In this document: piece after piece, positions 1-9,969 of the stretch | Layout of the letters: every line of letters begins with the position of its first letter | Numbering within the stretch: the stretch's first letter is position 1 | Assembly: GCA_020974905.1 (NCBI GenBank) | Contig: CP087563.1 | Location: forward strand, 5,518,001-5,582,000 | DNA length: 64,000 nucleotides | Reading direction: 5' to 3' | Origin: Planctomycetes bacterium syqfu | Lineage (GTDB): Bacteria > Planctomycetota > Phycisphaerae > Phycisphaerales > Phycisphaeraceae | Program-made: the position numbers and the translations under genes | Notes under the pieces: model-generated | The model's database searches: none | Seen by the model: the letters and a program-made list of their open reading frames with translations, nothing else | What the model was told of the DNA's origin: nothing

Positions 1-333
1 ATCAACGGCAGTCTGCTCACCGCAGAGATTGGCAGTGGTGCGGCTCGCGCACGTTATGCCATCCGTATTTCAGAAGTCCCCGTACCCGCCAAGACGGTTT
101 TTACCGGTGAATGGCATTACGTGGCGAATCGTGCCAACTCGCTGGATTGCGTGATCATTGGTGAGAACATTGCACTGTCGCCCAACCGTGAGAAATACAA
201 CTACTGGCCTCACCCCGCATACACCACCTCGGGAGGCAACGGCCTGAACAATCTGAGTTTCCTTGATGGACATTGTCAATCCGTCAAGCCAGATGACAGT
301 TATGCCAACCAATATTTCTCATTAAATAAGTGA
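1..333 (+). CDS. Type IV pilin-like protein (pseudopilin), C-terminal part
   Basis: The reading frame is open from the first base of the window and ends with TGA at 331-333, so only about the last 110 residues are present. The visible part carries a His followed by a run ending in FLDGH (near 208-275), which matches the H-X9-DG-type ending of planctomycete prepilin-like proteins. The N-terminal methylation/cleavage signal must lie to the left of the window. A secreted GH42-like enzyme starts about 50 bp downstream on the same strand, so the two are probably co-transcribed. Similar pseudopilins stand next to secreted glycan enzymes elsewhere in this window. The family is clear; the specific role (fibre subunit or secretion pseudopilin) is not known. 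Confidence 0.75.
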   Translation: MNGSLLTAEIGSGAARARYAIRISEVPVPAKTVFTGEWHYVANRANSLDCVIIGENIALSPNREKYNYWPHPAYTTSGGNGLNNLSFLDGHCQSVKPDDSYANQYFSLNK

Positions 334-385
334 CATTGCAATTCGTGATCAAGCACAAACCTTAAAACCATCATTGGAAAAACAT

Positions 386-3300
386 ATGTCTTTCTCTAAA
401 CGAATCCGATTCGTGCTGTTGTTCGTCACGAGTTTATTGATCAGTCCTTTGCAGGCTCAGGATACACAACCTGCCGAGAATCCGATTTGGGCAGACGCCT
501 GTGATCAGATATCCCCCTGGCAGGTCAGCAAGCACATCACCGTTTCACTGGATAAGGATCAACTGACGCACACTGAGGGTGACGCTTCGCTGAAAGTGGT
601 CTGTTCACGCAGACCGGGCATGCTCGATGAAAAAGACTTTAACGGCTGGTATCGCTTCTTTCGTGCGCTGCCCAAGGTGAAGGTCTCGGCGGATGATGTG
701 TTGTGTTTTTCCTATCGTTATCAGGTGTATGAACCGTACTATCCCAAGTTGTACATGGTGCTGGTCGACACCGATGGCACGCGCGTGATGTTTGACTGGG
801 GACCGCGTGATGCAAAGGAAAATCAGTGGTATGACGTCCGCCTTCCCCTGTCTTCTGGCAAGCAGCAATCACCGGGCAAAGTCGAAGGCCTTGGCAAAAT
901 CCGTTTGATTGAAATCGCCTTTAACTATCGCTGGTTCCGACAGCACACCGACTACGTTCGCTGGATTGATAATCTCCGCTTTGAGCATCCGTCAACACAG
1001 GAACCATCACAGCCTCAGGCATCCAATGCCGCAGACACACCTGCTCAGCAAGGCAAGATCGGTAACCCCGGGCAAAAGCTTCCCGTTGACATCAAGCCCA
1101 TGGCAACGCAGCCGACCATCATTGTTGAGCATCAACCGACGCTCACACGCGACAATGCCATGTCGCTTTTGATGCAAAAGACACCGGATGTCACCACCAA
1201 CCAAACTGGCCAGGCACGTTTTGAGAGTTTTAAAAACTGGAATGGCCCGGGAGATTTTGCAGCCGACATCCGCATGTTCTGGAACGAGAAAGGGCTCTGG
1301 TTAGCCACACAGGTCAGTGATAATGATGTCGTCAGTCGTTCACTGAATCAGCATGACTTTGGTGATTGTGATTACTGGCGACTTTATTTTGACATGGGTT
1401 TGGAATCGGCAATCAATGGTGCCAACTACGATCAGAACGATTACATCTTTGCTGCAACGCCGACTTCTACGCGTAACAAACCCTTGATCAACTCCGTGAA
1501 TTACGGCGGTTTTGTGCATGCAATGTATGACGAGGGACGCATCTTTGATGTGCACACCATCGGCATCCAATCCAATCTCACCGATGCAGGCTATCAGATG
1601 ATGGTCCACATGCCTTCGGACTTGATGCGTGGTTTTGAGCCGCGTGTCGGCAAGCAGTTTGCCTTCACCTGCATCTGGGGGGACATCGATCAAACCGGTC
1701 GCGACTGTGAAACGGTTTGGCCGATTCCCGAGCGTGCTGACTATTGGCGTAACCTGGCAAATGGGCGCGACATTGTCCTCAGTGATGAACATGGTGGGGC
1801 AGCATGGCGATTGGCTGACAGCTACATCAATCGCGGTAAACCACTCACCGGCTATGTCACCGGCGTGTATCGCAATCTCTCGCAAAGCAACAAGCCGGTG
1901 CAGTTTAATCTCACCATCAAGGCGGTGGATCAGCGGGGAGTTGTCCAGGCGGTATGGGAAAAAGCCCTGCTACTCACCGCCAATCTCAACAGTTGGTCAC
2001 TGAACATGGAGACTGCCAAGCTCCCCGGCGGGCAGTATCAAATGATGGGCACCATCACCGGCGGCGCCTGGCAGTGGGAGTTGATGCCCTGGCCGGTAAC
2101 AGTTAACGGTCGCGAACAACAGGAATGGCTTGCCCAGCTTCAAGCACAATATCAGGACATTCGTGAGCGTAACAAGGAAGCACGCAAGCAGCTTCGCGAT
2201 ATCCGCAAGACCGTGGGCAGCACCGTTTACCTGGAGCCTTACTCCGCCGTCGTGCGTGTGATGGATAATGTCCTCAAGTTTCATTTTGAGAAAGAGCAGT
2301 ACACCCGCGCGGAGAAAATGCTGGTTCAGATGGAAGAGATCCTCTCCGTACTTGAACAGCGCATTAAGGAACCCAATCGTTGGGCAGGTCCGGGTTGGGA
2401 AGTCAGACGCCCGCAGTTGGGTGAAGGCAATATGCCCGAGATTGCTGATGGCGCTTTTATGCTCAATGGGCAGCCTCAGATGCTCATCGGTCTGATGGGA
2501 CGCCCGGTGCGCAACTTCCATCCCGATGTGATTGAGGAAGTGGGGTTCAACGGCATCACGCTGAACATGCAATACGATGACGTTGTGCCTGGAAAATTCG
2601 ATCAACCGGTTTGGCCCGAGGAATTGGAAAAGCAATTCAGGCATGACACACGGCAGTATCGTGACCTGGGGCTCAACATTTCCCATGTCATGATGAGCAT
2701 TCACGGTGCATCCGATTACGTCAAAACGCACCCGGTTCTCTCGCAGGCAACGGGCCATTTCCTGCCTTATGACATCGCCTCACCGGTCCTGCCTGAACTG
2801 GTTCATGCGTTTAGCAAAGTCGGTTATCCCAATGTGGATCGTACTCTGCCGGACGCCTTGAGCTACTGCCTGATTAATGAGCCTGCCTTTGAAGCACTCT
2901 CGCCTGCAGGCCTTGCCAAGTATCAACAGTGGCTTAAAAAGCAGTATGTCTCCATCGGGAAATTGAATCAGACATGGGGGCGTCGTTACAAAAACTTCGA
3001 TGAGATTCCTTCAACCCGTGACGATCAATCCGATGCCGCACGCTACGACTGGATTGTGTTTAATCAGACCGTGATGACGGACTTCCTTGGCTTGCTTCAT
3101 GATGTGGCCAACGCATACGATCCGTCCAAAAAGCCCAAGCACGTCAAACTCATGAGCACTACTTTCCGTGGCAATGAGAGCACGATCCTTGGCGGCGTTG
3201 ATGAGTTTGCCATTGCACAACATTTTGAAGTCATCGGATTTGATGGCGGATGTTCGCCGGTCTATCTGGACTTTGCTCGTGCATTGGACCCTGCAAAACC

Positions 3301-4174
3301 GCTGTATAACTCGGAGTTTCACGTCCACTGGGATGATGCAAACGACATGCGGTCAGAGATGTTCGAGGCAACCATCCGCGGGCTTGATGGTTCGACCAAG
3401 TGGCTTTGGGACCCACCATGGGGGGCGTGGGGTCGCATGAACAATTATCCATTGCAGCAGCCTTGGGGATTACTCACCTCGGGTCTGACGTCGCTGGATA
3501 TTCAGCGGCTTGCAATACCGCTTCATGCCATGAGTCGGGATAAGGCACAGGTTGCATTGCTCTACACGCAACCGGCCCGTGTGTTTAACCATGACCGTTA
3601 TGTCGAAAATCTCAAAGCCATTCACGAATCACTGCGTTGGAGTGGCATGCCGGTGGACGTGATCCATGAAGCCAATCTCCTGCAAGGGCGTGGCAAGGAC
3701 CTCAAACTCATCATCATGCCTTCCTCTGCCTGGATCAGTGAGCAGACGCACGATGCATTGCAGCAGTTTGCAGATGATGGTGGTCATGTGGTTGTGGTGG
3801 ACCCTGATACCAATTGGAAAGAACCCTATGGCAAGACGTTGCCTGCTCTCTCCGGGGGGAATATCCGTCAGGTGTCAGTTAAGGAGATGGATGAAGAAGC
3901 GTTGTTTGTTGCCAGCAATGATTGGCTCAAGGACGCAGGCGTGATCGCACCGTTGGTCATGACCGACCCTGTGCGTGGCGTGTCACATCGCGCGGTCACC
4001 GTCAACGGCACAGTCTGGGTGTATCTGAACAACACCACATCTCAAGCCCTCACCGTCACGCTCAATTACAACGGTCAACGTGTCCATGGCATGGATCGCA
4101 TTGCCCAGGAACCGGTCTCCAGTAAGATCGAATTACAGCCGCATCAAATCCGCATGGTCCAAATCCCCCAGTAA
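386..4174 (+). CDS. Secreted GH42-like beta-galactosidase-type hydrolase with CBM9-like domain
   Basis: The 1262-residue protein starts at ATG 386; a TTG four codons upstream is less likely because MSFSKRIRFVLLF opens a good signal peptide ending near QAQ. Residues about 30-200 look like a jelly-roll carbohydrate-binding module. About 255-445 resembles CBM9 (WNGPGDFAADIRMFW, then LWLATQVSDND). A charged helical linker lies near 582-612. The TIM-barrel catalytic part has LINEPAF with the candidate acid/base E832, and PLYNSEFHVHWDD with the candidate nucleophile E977. About 1055-1140 resembles the flavodoxin-like trimerisation domain of GH42. GH42 enzymes cleave beta-galactosides, but this protein is almost twice the usual length and the real substrate is open. 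It probably acts outside the cytoplasmic membrane. A GH29-like gene follows after a terminator. Confidence 0.75.
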   Translation: MSFSKRIRFVLLFVTSLLISPLQAQDTQPAENPIWADACDQISPWQVSKHITVSLDKDQLTHTEGDASLKVVCSRRPGMLDEKDFNGWYRFFRALPKVKVSADDVLCFSYRYQVYEPYYPKLYMVLVDTDGTRVMFDWGPRDAKENQWYDVRLPLSSGKQQSPGKVEGLGKIRLIEIAFNYRWFRQHTDYVRWIDNLRFEHPSTQEPSQPQASNAADTPAQQGKIGNPGQKLPVDIKPMATQPTIIVEHQPTLTRDNAMSLLMQKTPDVTTNQTGQARFESFKNWNGPGDFAADIRMFWNEKGLWLATQVSDNDVVSRSLNQHDFGDCDYWRLYFDMGLESAINGANYDQNDYIFAATPTSTRNKPLINSVNYGGFVHAMYDEGRIFDVHTIGIQSNLTDAGYQMMVHMPSDLMRGFEPRVGKQFAFTCIWGDIDQTGRDCETVWPIPERADYWRNLANGRDIVLSDEHGGAAWRLADSYINRGKPLTGYVTGVYRNLSQSNKPVQFNLTIKAVDQRGVVQAVWEKALLLTANLNSWSLNMETAKLPGGQYQMMGTITGGAWQWELMPWPVTVNGREQQEWLAQLQAQYQDIRERNKEARKQLRDIRKTVGSTVYLEPYSAVVRVMDNVLKFHFEKEQYTRAEKMLVQMEEILSVLEQRIKEPNRWAGPGWEVRRPQLGEGNMPEIADGAFMLNGQPQMLIGLMGRPVRNFHPDVIEEVGFNGITLNMQYDDVVPGKFDQPVWPEELEKQFRHDTRQYRDLGLNISHVMMSIHGASDYVKTHPVLSQATGHFLPYDIASPVLPELVHAFSKVGYPNVDRTLPDALSYCLINEPAFEALSPAGLAKYQQWLKKQYVSIGKLNQTWGRRYKNFDEIPSTRDDQSDAARYDWIVFNQTVMTDFLGLLHDVANAYDPSKKPKHVKLMSTTFRGNESTILGGVDEFAIAQHFEVIGFDGGCSPVYLDFARALDPAKPLYNSEFHVHWDDANDMRSEMFEATIRGLDGSTKWLWDPPWGAWGRMNNYPLQQPWGLLTSGLTSLDIQRLAIPLHAMSRDKAQVALLYTQPARVFNHDRYVENLKAIHESLRWSGMPVDVIHEANLLQGRGKDLKLIIMPSSAWISEQTHDALQQFADDGGHVVVVDPDTNWKEPYGKTLPALSGGNIRQVSVKEMDEEALFVASNDWLKDAGVIAPLVMTDPVRGVSHRAVTVNGTVWVYLNNTTSQALTVTLNYNGQRVHGMDRIAQEPVSSKIELQPHQIRMVQIPQ

Positions 4175-4237
4175 GTCATTTGCCAACCGACACAGCAAAC
4201 TATGCCGTTTTTGCTGCCCACGACAAGATAAATATTC

Positions 4238-4279
4238 AAACACCATCAGCATGCAGGGGTAATGCTGACGGTGTTTTTT
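4238..4279 (+). terminator. Intrinsic terminator after the GH42-like gene
   Basis: AAACACCATCAGCAT pairs with ATGCTGACGGTGTTT (one mismatch) across a 9-nt loop and runs into six T. It lies 64 bp after the stop codon of the GH42-like gene. Confidence 0.85.
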
Positions 4280-4414
4280 ATGTCCCCGTTTGCGTTGACG
4301 ATGAATTGATTATTCGTCCCCGCCCGGTAAGCTGTTGGCAATGATCGATACAGTGTCTCGGTGGTTTCCGAGTTGCACAAAATCCACGAACGCACGTTTG
4401 AAAGATGATTGGCC

Positions 4415-5359
4415 ATGGCAGAGATTCAATGGATGCAGGACGGCCCCTTTGGCATGATGGTTCATTATCTCAAAGGTATTTTCCCCAAAGATGGGCAACC
4501 CAACCCCGACTTTAACGTGCCTGTCAATCACTTTGATGTTCAGCGCTTTGCAGATGATGTCGCTAACACCGGAGCCCGTTGGTTGGTCTTTACTTTTGGT
4601 CAGAACACCGGCTTTTACGTCAGTCCCAGCAGCTATCTCGAATCATTGATCTCAGGTTGCTGCTCCAAGCGAGACCTCGTGGGTGAGATTGCAGATGCGA
4701 TGCACGCGCGTGGTCTGAAGTTTATCGCATATCTCCCAGCAGAGATTGATCTGCAGAGCGAAGCTATTCGCCAGGCATTGGGTTGGGAGGATGACGATCC
4801 AACCAAGTCGCTTTTTCAAGAACGTTACATGAAGATGATCCAATGCTGGTCAGAGCAACATGGTGATCGTATTGACGGCTGGTTTTTTGACGGCTGTTAC
4901 GATGCCAAAGACAAAGGCTTCATGCGCACGCGCAATTGGGATAACACGCGCTTTGATGCCGATGCCTGGGCTGCTGCTTTGCGTGCAGGTAATCCCAACG
5001 CGGTGTTTACGATGAATGGCGGTGTCGGGTATCTGCATCACATTCTGGAAAATCAGGATTTCGTCAGCGGTGAGTTTAATGATCTGAGTTTTCTGCCTGA
5101 CGGGCCGACAAGTTTTGGCATGCAGAACCAGGTGTTGACGTGGATTGACTGTTTCTGGATGCATAATCAGGAGCCCGGTGAAATGCCGCCCCCCAAGTAC
5201 ACCGACGAAGAGCTGTTCAGCTTTGTGGCGCATCACCGTCGGGTCGGCAGTGCGGTTACCTTGAACATCGGCATCTACGAAGACGGCACCCTGGCGCCCA
5301 AGACACTGAAACAATTGACACGTTTGTCTGATCATCTATCGCAGTGTGGCGTATCTTGA
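4415..5359 (+). CDS. GH29-like (alpha-L-fucosidase-type) hydrolase
   Basis: The 314-residue protein is read from ATG 4415. It opens with DGPFGMMVHYL, which resembles the FGxFxHW start of GH29 barrels. DGWFFDGCYD follows, where D159 sits at the position of the GH29 nucleophile. No signal peptide is visible, so it may act in the cytoplasm on imported oligosaccharides. GH29 enzymes release alpha-L-fucose from glycans; similarity is limited, so the sugar specificity is a guess. It lies between a secreted GH42-like enzyme and a BI-1 membrane protein and is separated from the former by a strong terminator, so it probably has its own promoter. Confidence 0.55.
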   Translation: MAEIQWMQDGPFGMMVHYLKGIFPKDGQPNPDFNVPVNHFDVQRFADDVANTGARWLVFTFGQNTGFYVSPSSYLESLISGCCSKRDLVGEIADAMHARGLKFIAYLPAEIDLQSEAIRQALGWEDDDPTKSLFQERYMKMIQCWSEQHGDRIDGWFFDGCYDAKDKGFMRTRNWDNTRFDADAWAAALRAGNPNAVFTMNGGVGYLHHILENQDFVSGEFNDLSFLPDGPTSFGMQNQVLTWIDCFWMHNQEPGEMPPPKYTDEELFSFVAHHRRVGSAVTLNIGIYEDGTLAPKTLKQLTRLSDHLSQCGVS

Positions 5360-5463
5360 TCGTTTGATAACAGTTTTAGAAAATTGACTGATCCTGCAGC
5401 GTCAAGCCACGTTGCCGGGTATCATGTTGGACAAGATGAACCACTAACCCGAGGGATACTCGC

Positions 5464-6183
5464 ATGAATAACAATTGGGATATGAATCTGTCCGAAGAAG
5501 CACTCCAGCCCGTCTCTCAGGCGCCGGCTCAAGCGCGTGCAACGTTTATCCGCAAGACCTATGTCCATCTGCTTTTTGCAGTGCTTGCCTTCGTCGGACT
5601 TGAAACGCTATTGCAGATGACGCCGGCAGCCCAAATGATGACACAGTCGATCATGGGCGCAGGGCGGTTCGGTTGGCTGATTGTCATGGTTCTGTTCGTG
5701 GGCGTGAGTTGGATGGCTGACAGTTGGGCACGCAACTCCGTGTCACTGGGTAAGCAATATATGGGCCTTGGTTTGTATGTCCTGGCCCAAGTATTGATCT
5801 TCGCCCCCATGCTTTTCATTGCCAATGAATATCATCCCGGTGTCATCCAGCAGGCTGCGATTTACACCATGATCCTCTTTGCAGGACTCACGGCTGTGGT
5901 CTTTTTGACCGGCAAGGATTTCTCATTCCTGGGCGGGATTCTGGGGATTGGGATGATCGCTGCCATCGGCTTTATCGTGATGTCCATCATCTTCGGCTTT
6001 GGTGTACCACTGCTGTTCACCTGCCTGATGATCGTGCTTGCCTGCGGTTACATTCTCTATGAAACCTCCAAGGTGCTTCACACGTACAACACCCGTCAGC
6101 ATGTCGCTGCGTCTTTGGCATTGTTTGCTGCGGTGGCCTTGCTCTTCTGGTACCTGCTGCAACTGTTTATGAGCCGTCGCTGA
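5464..6183 (+). CDS. Bax inhibitor-1/YccA family membrane protein
   Basis: This 239-residue protein has a short polar N-terminus (about 25 residues), then ARATFIRKTYVHLLFAVLAF and six or seven evenly spaced membrane helices. The C-terminus carries the family pattern ILYETSKVLHTY followed by a last helix. BI-1/YccA proteins are inner-membrane proteins; some conduct Ca2+ in a pH-dependent way, and E. coli YccA modulates the FtsH protease. No functional partner is obvious nearby. The gene ends just before a bidirectional terminator shared with the convergent DUF1566 gene. Confidence 0.9.
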   Translation: MNNNWDMNLSEEALQPVSQAPAQARATFIRKTYVHLLFAVLAFVGLETLLQMTPAAQMMTQSIMGAGRFGWLIVMVLFVGVSWMADSWARNSVSLGKQYMGLGLYVLAQVLIFAPMLFIANEYHPGVIQQAAIYTMILFAGLTAVVFLTGKDFSFLGGILGIGMIAAIGFIVMSIIFGFGVPLLFTCLMIVLACGYILYETSKVLHTYNTRQHVAASLALFAAVALLFWYLLQLFMSRR

Positions 6184-6211
6184 TCTGACAGTATTAATCA
6201 AAATCAAATCG

Positions 6212-6242
6212 AAAAAAGGCGCCCGCAATGGACGCCTTTTTT
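6212..6242. terminator. Bidirectional intrinsic terminator
   Basis: AAAAAAGGCG and CGCCTTTTTT form a perfect 10-bp stem with an 11-nt loop. The A and T runs make it work in both directions, serving the BI-1 gene on the plus strand and the DUF1566 gene on the minus strand. Confidence 0.88.
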
Positions 6243-6288
6243 CATTGGAGATCGTTCAAATCTTCAAGTCGATTGGCTCGAAGTCAAC

Positions 6289-7656
6289 TCATCGACGCGG
6301 AGGCGGGAAACCGCCACCTTGTGGTGGGCGACGATCAAAGCTGCTGCGACTTGAGCGGTCATCGCGGCTTGAACGATCTGCACCTGGACCCTGATTGCCT
6401 CCCATGTTCTGCGGGGAAAAGCTCGGGAGTGTGGATGTGCTGGGGGTGACGATCTGGACTTCATCCGGATTGATGTTACGCACCAGTCGGACATAGTTGT
6501 AGATGCGTACGTCATCGCCTTGTGGTCCGTGACCTTGTGCATAGCGACTTGCACTGCCACTCTTGGGATCACTTCGCTGAGCGCCAGCACCATGGACATC
6601 CATCCACTGTTTGGCCTGGTTACTCCGAGGCGGGGCAAAGTTACCCATCGCACGTCCGAAACAAACGTAGTTGGCGTTGGTGAAATCCGGTGCGTCGTAA
6701 TGCGTGGTGCTTGTCCAGAAGTAGGACTCGGTTTTGCTGATATCGAAAATCGGGTCGATGGCAGCTGAACGTTTGGAAGCATCTCGTGCTTGTGGTGCGC
6801 GGGTGTAATCAACAATGCTCTGCAGTTCCTTGGAATTGGGCAGACGCCAATCGCTGTAGCCTGCGGTCTTATTGGTTTGAGCATATTTCAATGCGGACGC
6901 CCAGTTCATGGCACGTTTTGAATCGGTCTTGGTCCACATCAGGCCGGTCGCCTGATCGGAGATGGTGCCGTCATTGTTGTCGACGAACTTGTTCTTGCCG
7001 TACTCGGGATTACCACGGACATAACGGACATAGCGTGAGAAGCGGCGATAGGGATAGCCTTTGATACGACCGTCTGCAAAGTTCACGCCGAAGACGGTGG
7101 GTTGGTTCCCCATGGTGGTGCTGACATATTCCGTTGCTGAGATATACTGCGCATCGATGATCCGACTGTTTGGGTTGGTGGCATTACCCCATTCGAAGTT
7201 GAAGTATTTTGTGTCGATGTAGGGCGTGGGGTTCTGACGTGTGACACAGCCGTTAAAGTCGATCAGTGAGTAGAGTTCCTTGATGGTGGGTAATCGCCAA
7301 TCGTTATAGCCACCGGTTTTGTTGGTTGATGCGCCGGACTTGGCCTGCTCGAAGTTCATATTGCGATGGAACTGTTTTTCCCACATCAGCCCGGTGACCA
7401 GGTCGGAGATCGTGCCGTCACCGTTGTCTTTGTAGCGTGGGGGATTGCTGCTGTATTGCGCATCCTGGCCGAAGTAGGTTGAGCCTTGTCGTGGGATGGA
7501 TTTGAGTTGCCCACGATTGCCAAAGATGTGCGATTGGTTGGTGTCAACGATGGGGTAGGGCCATGGGGTGGATTGGCTTTGGACTTGTGCTTGTGTGTTG
7601 ATGGTCAGGTTGGTTGCCAAAAGCACAACGATGAATCCGTAAGTGATTTTCTTCAT
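6289..7656 (-). CDS. Secreted protein with two DUF1566 (Lcl C-terminal-like) repeats
   Basis: The 455-residue protein begins with a signal peptide (MKKITYGFIVVLLATNL...AQA). It contains two copies of the DUF1566 pattern: DGTISDLVTGLMW...YNDWRLPTIKEL near residues 78-130, and DGTISDQATGLMW...YSDWRLPNSKEL near 228-285. The last about 45 residues are low-complexity, rich in Gly, Ser, Arg, Asp and Pro. DUF1566 is found in surface and secreted proteins of many bacteria and has no settled function. The gene is divergent from the PL8-like lyase, with about 160 bp between start codons, so the two may share a regulatory region. Its role in glycan handling is only suggested by position. Confidence 0.8.
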   Translation of the reverse strand: MKKITYGFIVVLLATNLTINTQAQVQSQSTPWPYPIVDTNQSHIFGNRGQLKSIPRQGSTYFGQDAQYSSNPPRYKDNGDGTISDLVTGLMWEKQFHRNMNFEQAKSGASTNKTGGYNDWRLPTIKELYSLIDFNGCVTRQNPTPYIDTKYFNFEWGNATNPNSRIIDAQYISATEYVSTTMGNQPTVFGVNFADGRIKGYPYRRFSRYVRYVRGNPEYGKNKFVDNNDGTISDQATGLMWTKTDSKRAMNWASALKYAQTNKTAGYSDWRLPNSKELQSIVDYTRAPQARDASKRSAAIDPIFDISKTESYFWTSTTHYDAPDFTNANYVCFGRAMGNFAPPRSNQAKQWMDVHGAGAQRSDPKSGSASRYAQGHGPQGDDVRIYNYVRLVRNINPDEVQIVTPSTSTLPSFSPQNMGGNQGPGADRSSRDDRSSRSSFDRRPPQGGGFPPPRR

Positions 7657-7819
7657 GATTCACTCCCATTTTTCTCTTCACACCAGCATCTCTTTGAGTT
7701 CAACGGGTCGATTCCTGGTTTATTGCAAAGTTTTTGCGGTTTGGTTTGACGATGTCTTGAGACCATGCCTACCATCCATGAATCCTTTTGTGTTTATGTG
7801 TGATCAAAATTGGGGAAAG

Positions 7820-9925
7820 ATGATGGATGTCTGGTCTGCGATCTGGTGTAAAAATTGGCTTTGTATCCTGGGGATTTGTGTGATGGTGCATGGGGTGAAT
7901 GTTGAAGCGATGGGACAGTCCAATGATTCATTGATGGATGATGAGCAAATGCGCCAGACCATCGAACGTGTCCTTGCTGTTGAATCCCAGCGTCGCGATG
8001 CCAGGACCATTGACTGGTATGTCATGAAGATGGATGAGAAAGGCAATTGGCCCGACATTGATTATGCCAACAAACGTCGCGCCAGTTGGACGCCCATGAA
8101 TCATACCCAACGACTTAAGGAGATGGGCCTTGTCTATCATGACATGAAGGCGGATGATCCAAAGCGTGCGTTACTCAAACAGAAAATGATCCTGGGCATC
8201 AATCGTTGGCTTGAGATGAAACTTCAGAGTCCCAACTGGTGGCATAATCAGATTGGTGTCCCACAGGGCTTTGCCTTGGCAGGCTTATGTCTTGGTGATG
8301 CGCTTCCCGATCAAACGCGCAAGCAAATGGTGTCACTATTCAAGAAGCATGTGCGGATCGGTATGACGGGTGCCAACAAAGTCTGGTTGTCTCAAAACGT
8401 GGTGTTACGCGGTTTGCTTGAAGGCAATGCAGCGGATGTCAAAGCAGGAATTGACAGCATCACCGATGAAATTTTTATCAGTCGCAAGGAAGGCATTCAG
8501 CCGGATATGAGTTTTCATCAGCATGGGCCGATTCTCATGTCCAACAGTTATGGTCTGGCTTTCCTGTCGACCAATCTTCGTTTCATGCAGATCGTCGAAG
8601 GGACCGCCAATGCGTTTTCCCCGGAGAAAAAGGCAATTCTCGTCAATCTGCTGCTAGATGGCACGGGTTTGATGACGTTTAAACGTCAAACATCACCTGC
8701 CACCATGGGACGTAGTTCCTCGCGCAAAAATACCTTGCAACGCAATCTGGCTGGATACTACCGTCAACTACTTGCCTGTGATCCGCCACGACGTGATGAG
8801 TTGGAAAATGCCTTGAAGGTGCTGGAAGACAAACAGCCGTATCCAGCCATCAATCGCATGTTCTATGCCTCGGATTTTATGATCCATCAGCAACCGGATT
8901 GGCATCTATCCATCAAGCTCTTTTCCAATCGGACGTACAACTCCGACGGCCCGGTAAACAGCGAAGGTTTGGAAAACGGCTACATGAGTCATGGCAGCGC
9001 ATTCCTGCAGCGTGGCGGACATGAATATCTGAACCTTGCTGGCGTGTGGGATTGGCAATACCTTCCCGGAACTACCGTTGCAGTTTCACCAACGTATCAA
9101 GGCAAGCTCAAGAAACACAACGGTTCGAACATCGCAGGTGGTGTCAGTGACGAGACGGTGGGAACACTTGGCTTTACGCTGAATCTCGACGGACTTCATG
9201 CCAACCTCGCGTGGTTTTGTTTTGACGATCGTTATGTCGTTCTGGGCTCTGCGTTGAAGCATGATCGGAACCTGCCCATCGTGACAACACTTGATCAATG
9301 CCATCTCAAAACAAAGGTCTTTGTGCCGGACTCCCAGGGCAAACCCATTGCGTTGACAGATGATGTCTCGGGCAAACTCCCGGATACAGACTGGCTTTGG
9401 CATGACAAGGTGCTTTACGTCAATCAAGGCCAAAGCACCACTAGCCTTGGACCACGTGTTCAGACGGGCAATTGGGGCAAGATCAATATCACCTACAAAA
9501 ACTCACCGGACGTCAAGGCGAATGTGTTTCGGGCATGGTTGGACCATACCGACAATCAGTTTGCTTACACGGTGTTTCCGAATGTGTCCGTTGAGCACGC
9601 TGCAGAAGTGGCTGCATCGTCATCGGTAAAGATCGTTTCTCAGAATGCATTCGCATTGGCGGTCTATCATCATGCCCAGAAGGTCGGTATGGCCATCTGC
9701 CAGCAACCTGGCACGGTACACTTTAATAATCAGTGGACAATCCGAACCGATCAACCCATTGCCCTGGTGCTGCGGGACCGTGGTGATCAAACTGCTGAGA
9801 TTCGGTTGGCATCATTGACTCAGGCTGACGATTCGGTCGTGCTGAGAGTCAATGACAAGTCCCGGTCTATCGCTTTGCCACAGGGACAAAAAGCCGGAGA
9901 AGGTGTATCGGTGATTTGGGAATGA
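7820..9925 (+). CDS. Secreted polysaccharide lyase family 8-like enzyme
   Basis: The frame is open upstream, but the start at ATG 7820 (or 7823) fits best. A GGGGAAAG ribosome-binding site lies at 7812-7819, and the product opens with a signal-like helix (CKNWLCILGICVMVHG). WWHNQIGVPQG near residue 139, NKVWLSQN near 186 and SFHQHG near 232 match the alpha/alpha-toroid of PL8 lyases. H235 and Y244 have the 9-residue spacing of the catalytic His and Tyr of hyaluronate lyase. PL8 enzymes cleave uronate-containing polymers (hyaluronan, chondroitin, xanthan) by beta-elimination. The C-terminal half looks like the usual beta-sandwich domains. At 701 residues it is of normal family length. Substrate cannot be told from the sequence. 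Confidence 0.8.
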   Translation: MMDVWSAIWCKNWLCILGICVMVHGVNVEAMGQSNDSLMDDEQMRQTIERVLAVESQRRDARTIDWYVMKMDEKGNWPDIDYANKRRASWTPMNHTQRLKEMGLVYHDMKADDPKRALLKQKMILGINRWLEMKLQSPNWWHNQIGVPQGFALAGLCLGDALPDQTRKQMVSLFKKHVRIGMTGANKVWLSQNVVLRGLLEGNAADVKAGIDSITDEIFISRKEGIQPDMSFHQHGPILMSNSYGLAFLSTNLRFMQIVEGTANAFSPEKKAILVNLLLDGTGLMTFKRQTSPATMGRSSSRKNTLQRNLAGYYRQLLACDPPRRDELENALKVLEDKQPYPAINRMFYASDFMIHQQPDWHLSIKLFSNRTYNSDGPVNSEGLENGYMSHGSAFLQRGGHEYLNLAGVWDWQYLPGTTVAVSPTYQGKLKKHNGSNIAGGVSDETVGTLGFTLNLDGLHANLAWFCFDDRYVVLGSALKHDRNLPIVTTLDQCHLKTKVFVPDSQGKPIALTDDVSGKLPDTDWLWHDKVLYVNQGQSTTSLGPRVQTGNWGKINITYKNSPDVKANVFRAWLDHTDNQFAYTVFPNVSVEHAAEVAASSSVKIVSQNAFALAVYHHAQKVGMAICQQPGTVHFNNQWTIRTDQPIALVLRDRGDQTAEIRLASLTQADDSVVLRVNDKSRSIALPQGQKAGEGVSVIWE

Positions 9926-9969
9926 TCGGCAAGCGCTTCGGTGACATGGCTGTGTTATATTGGTGAACA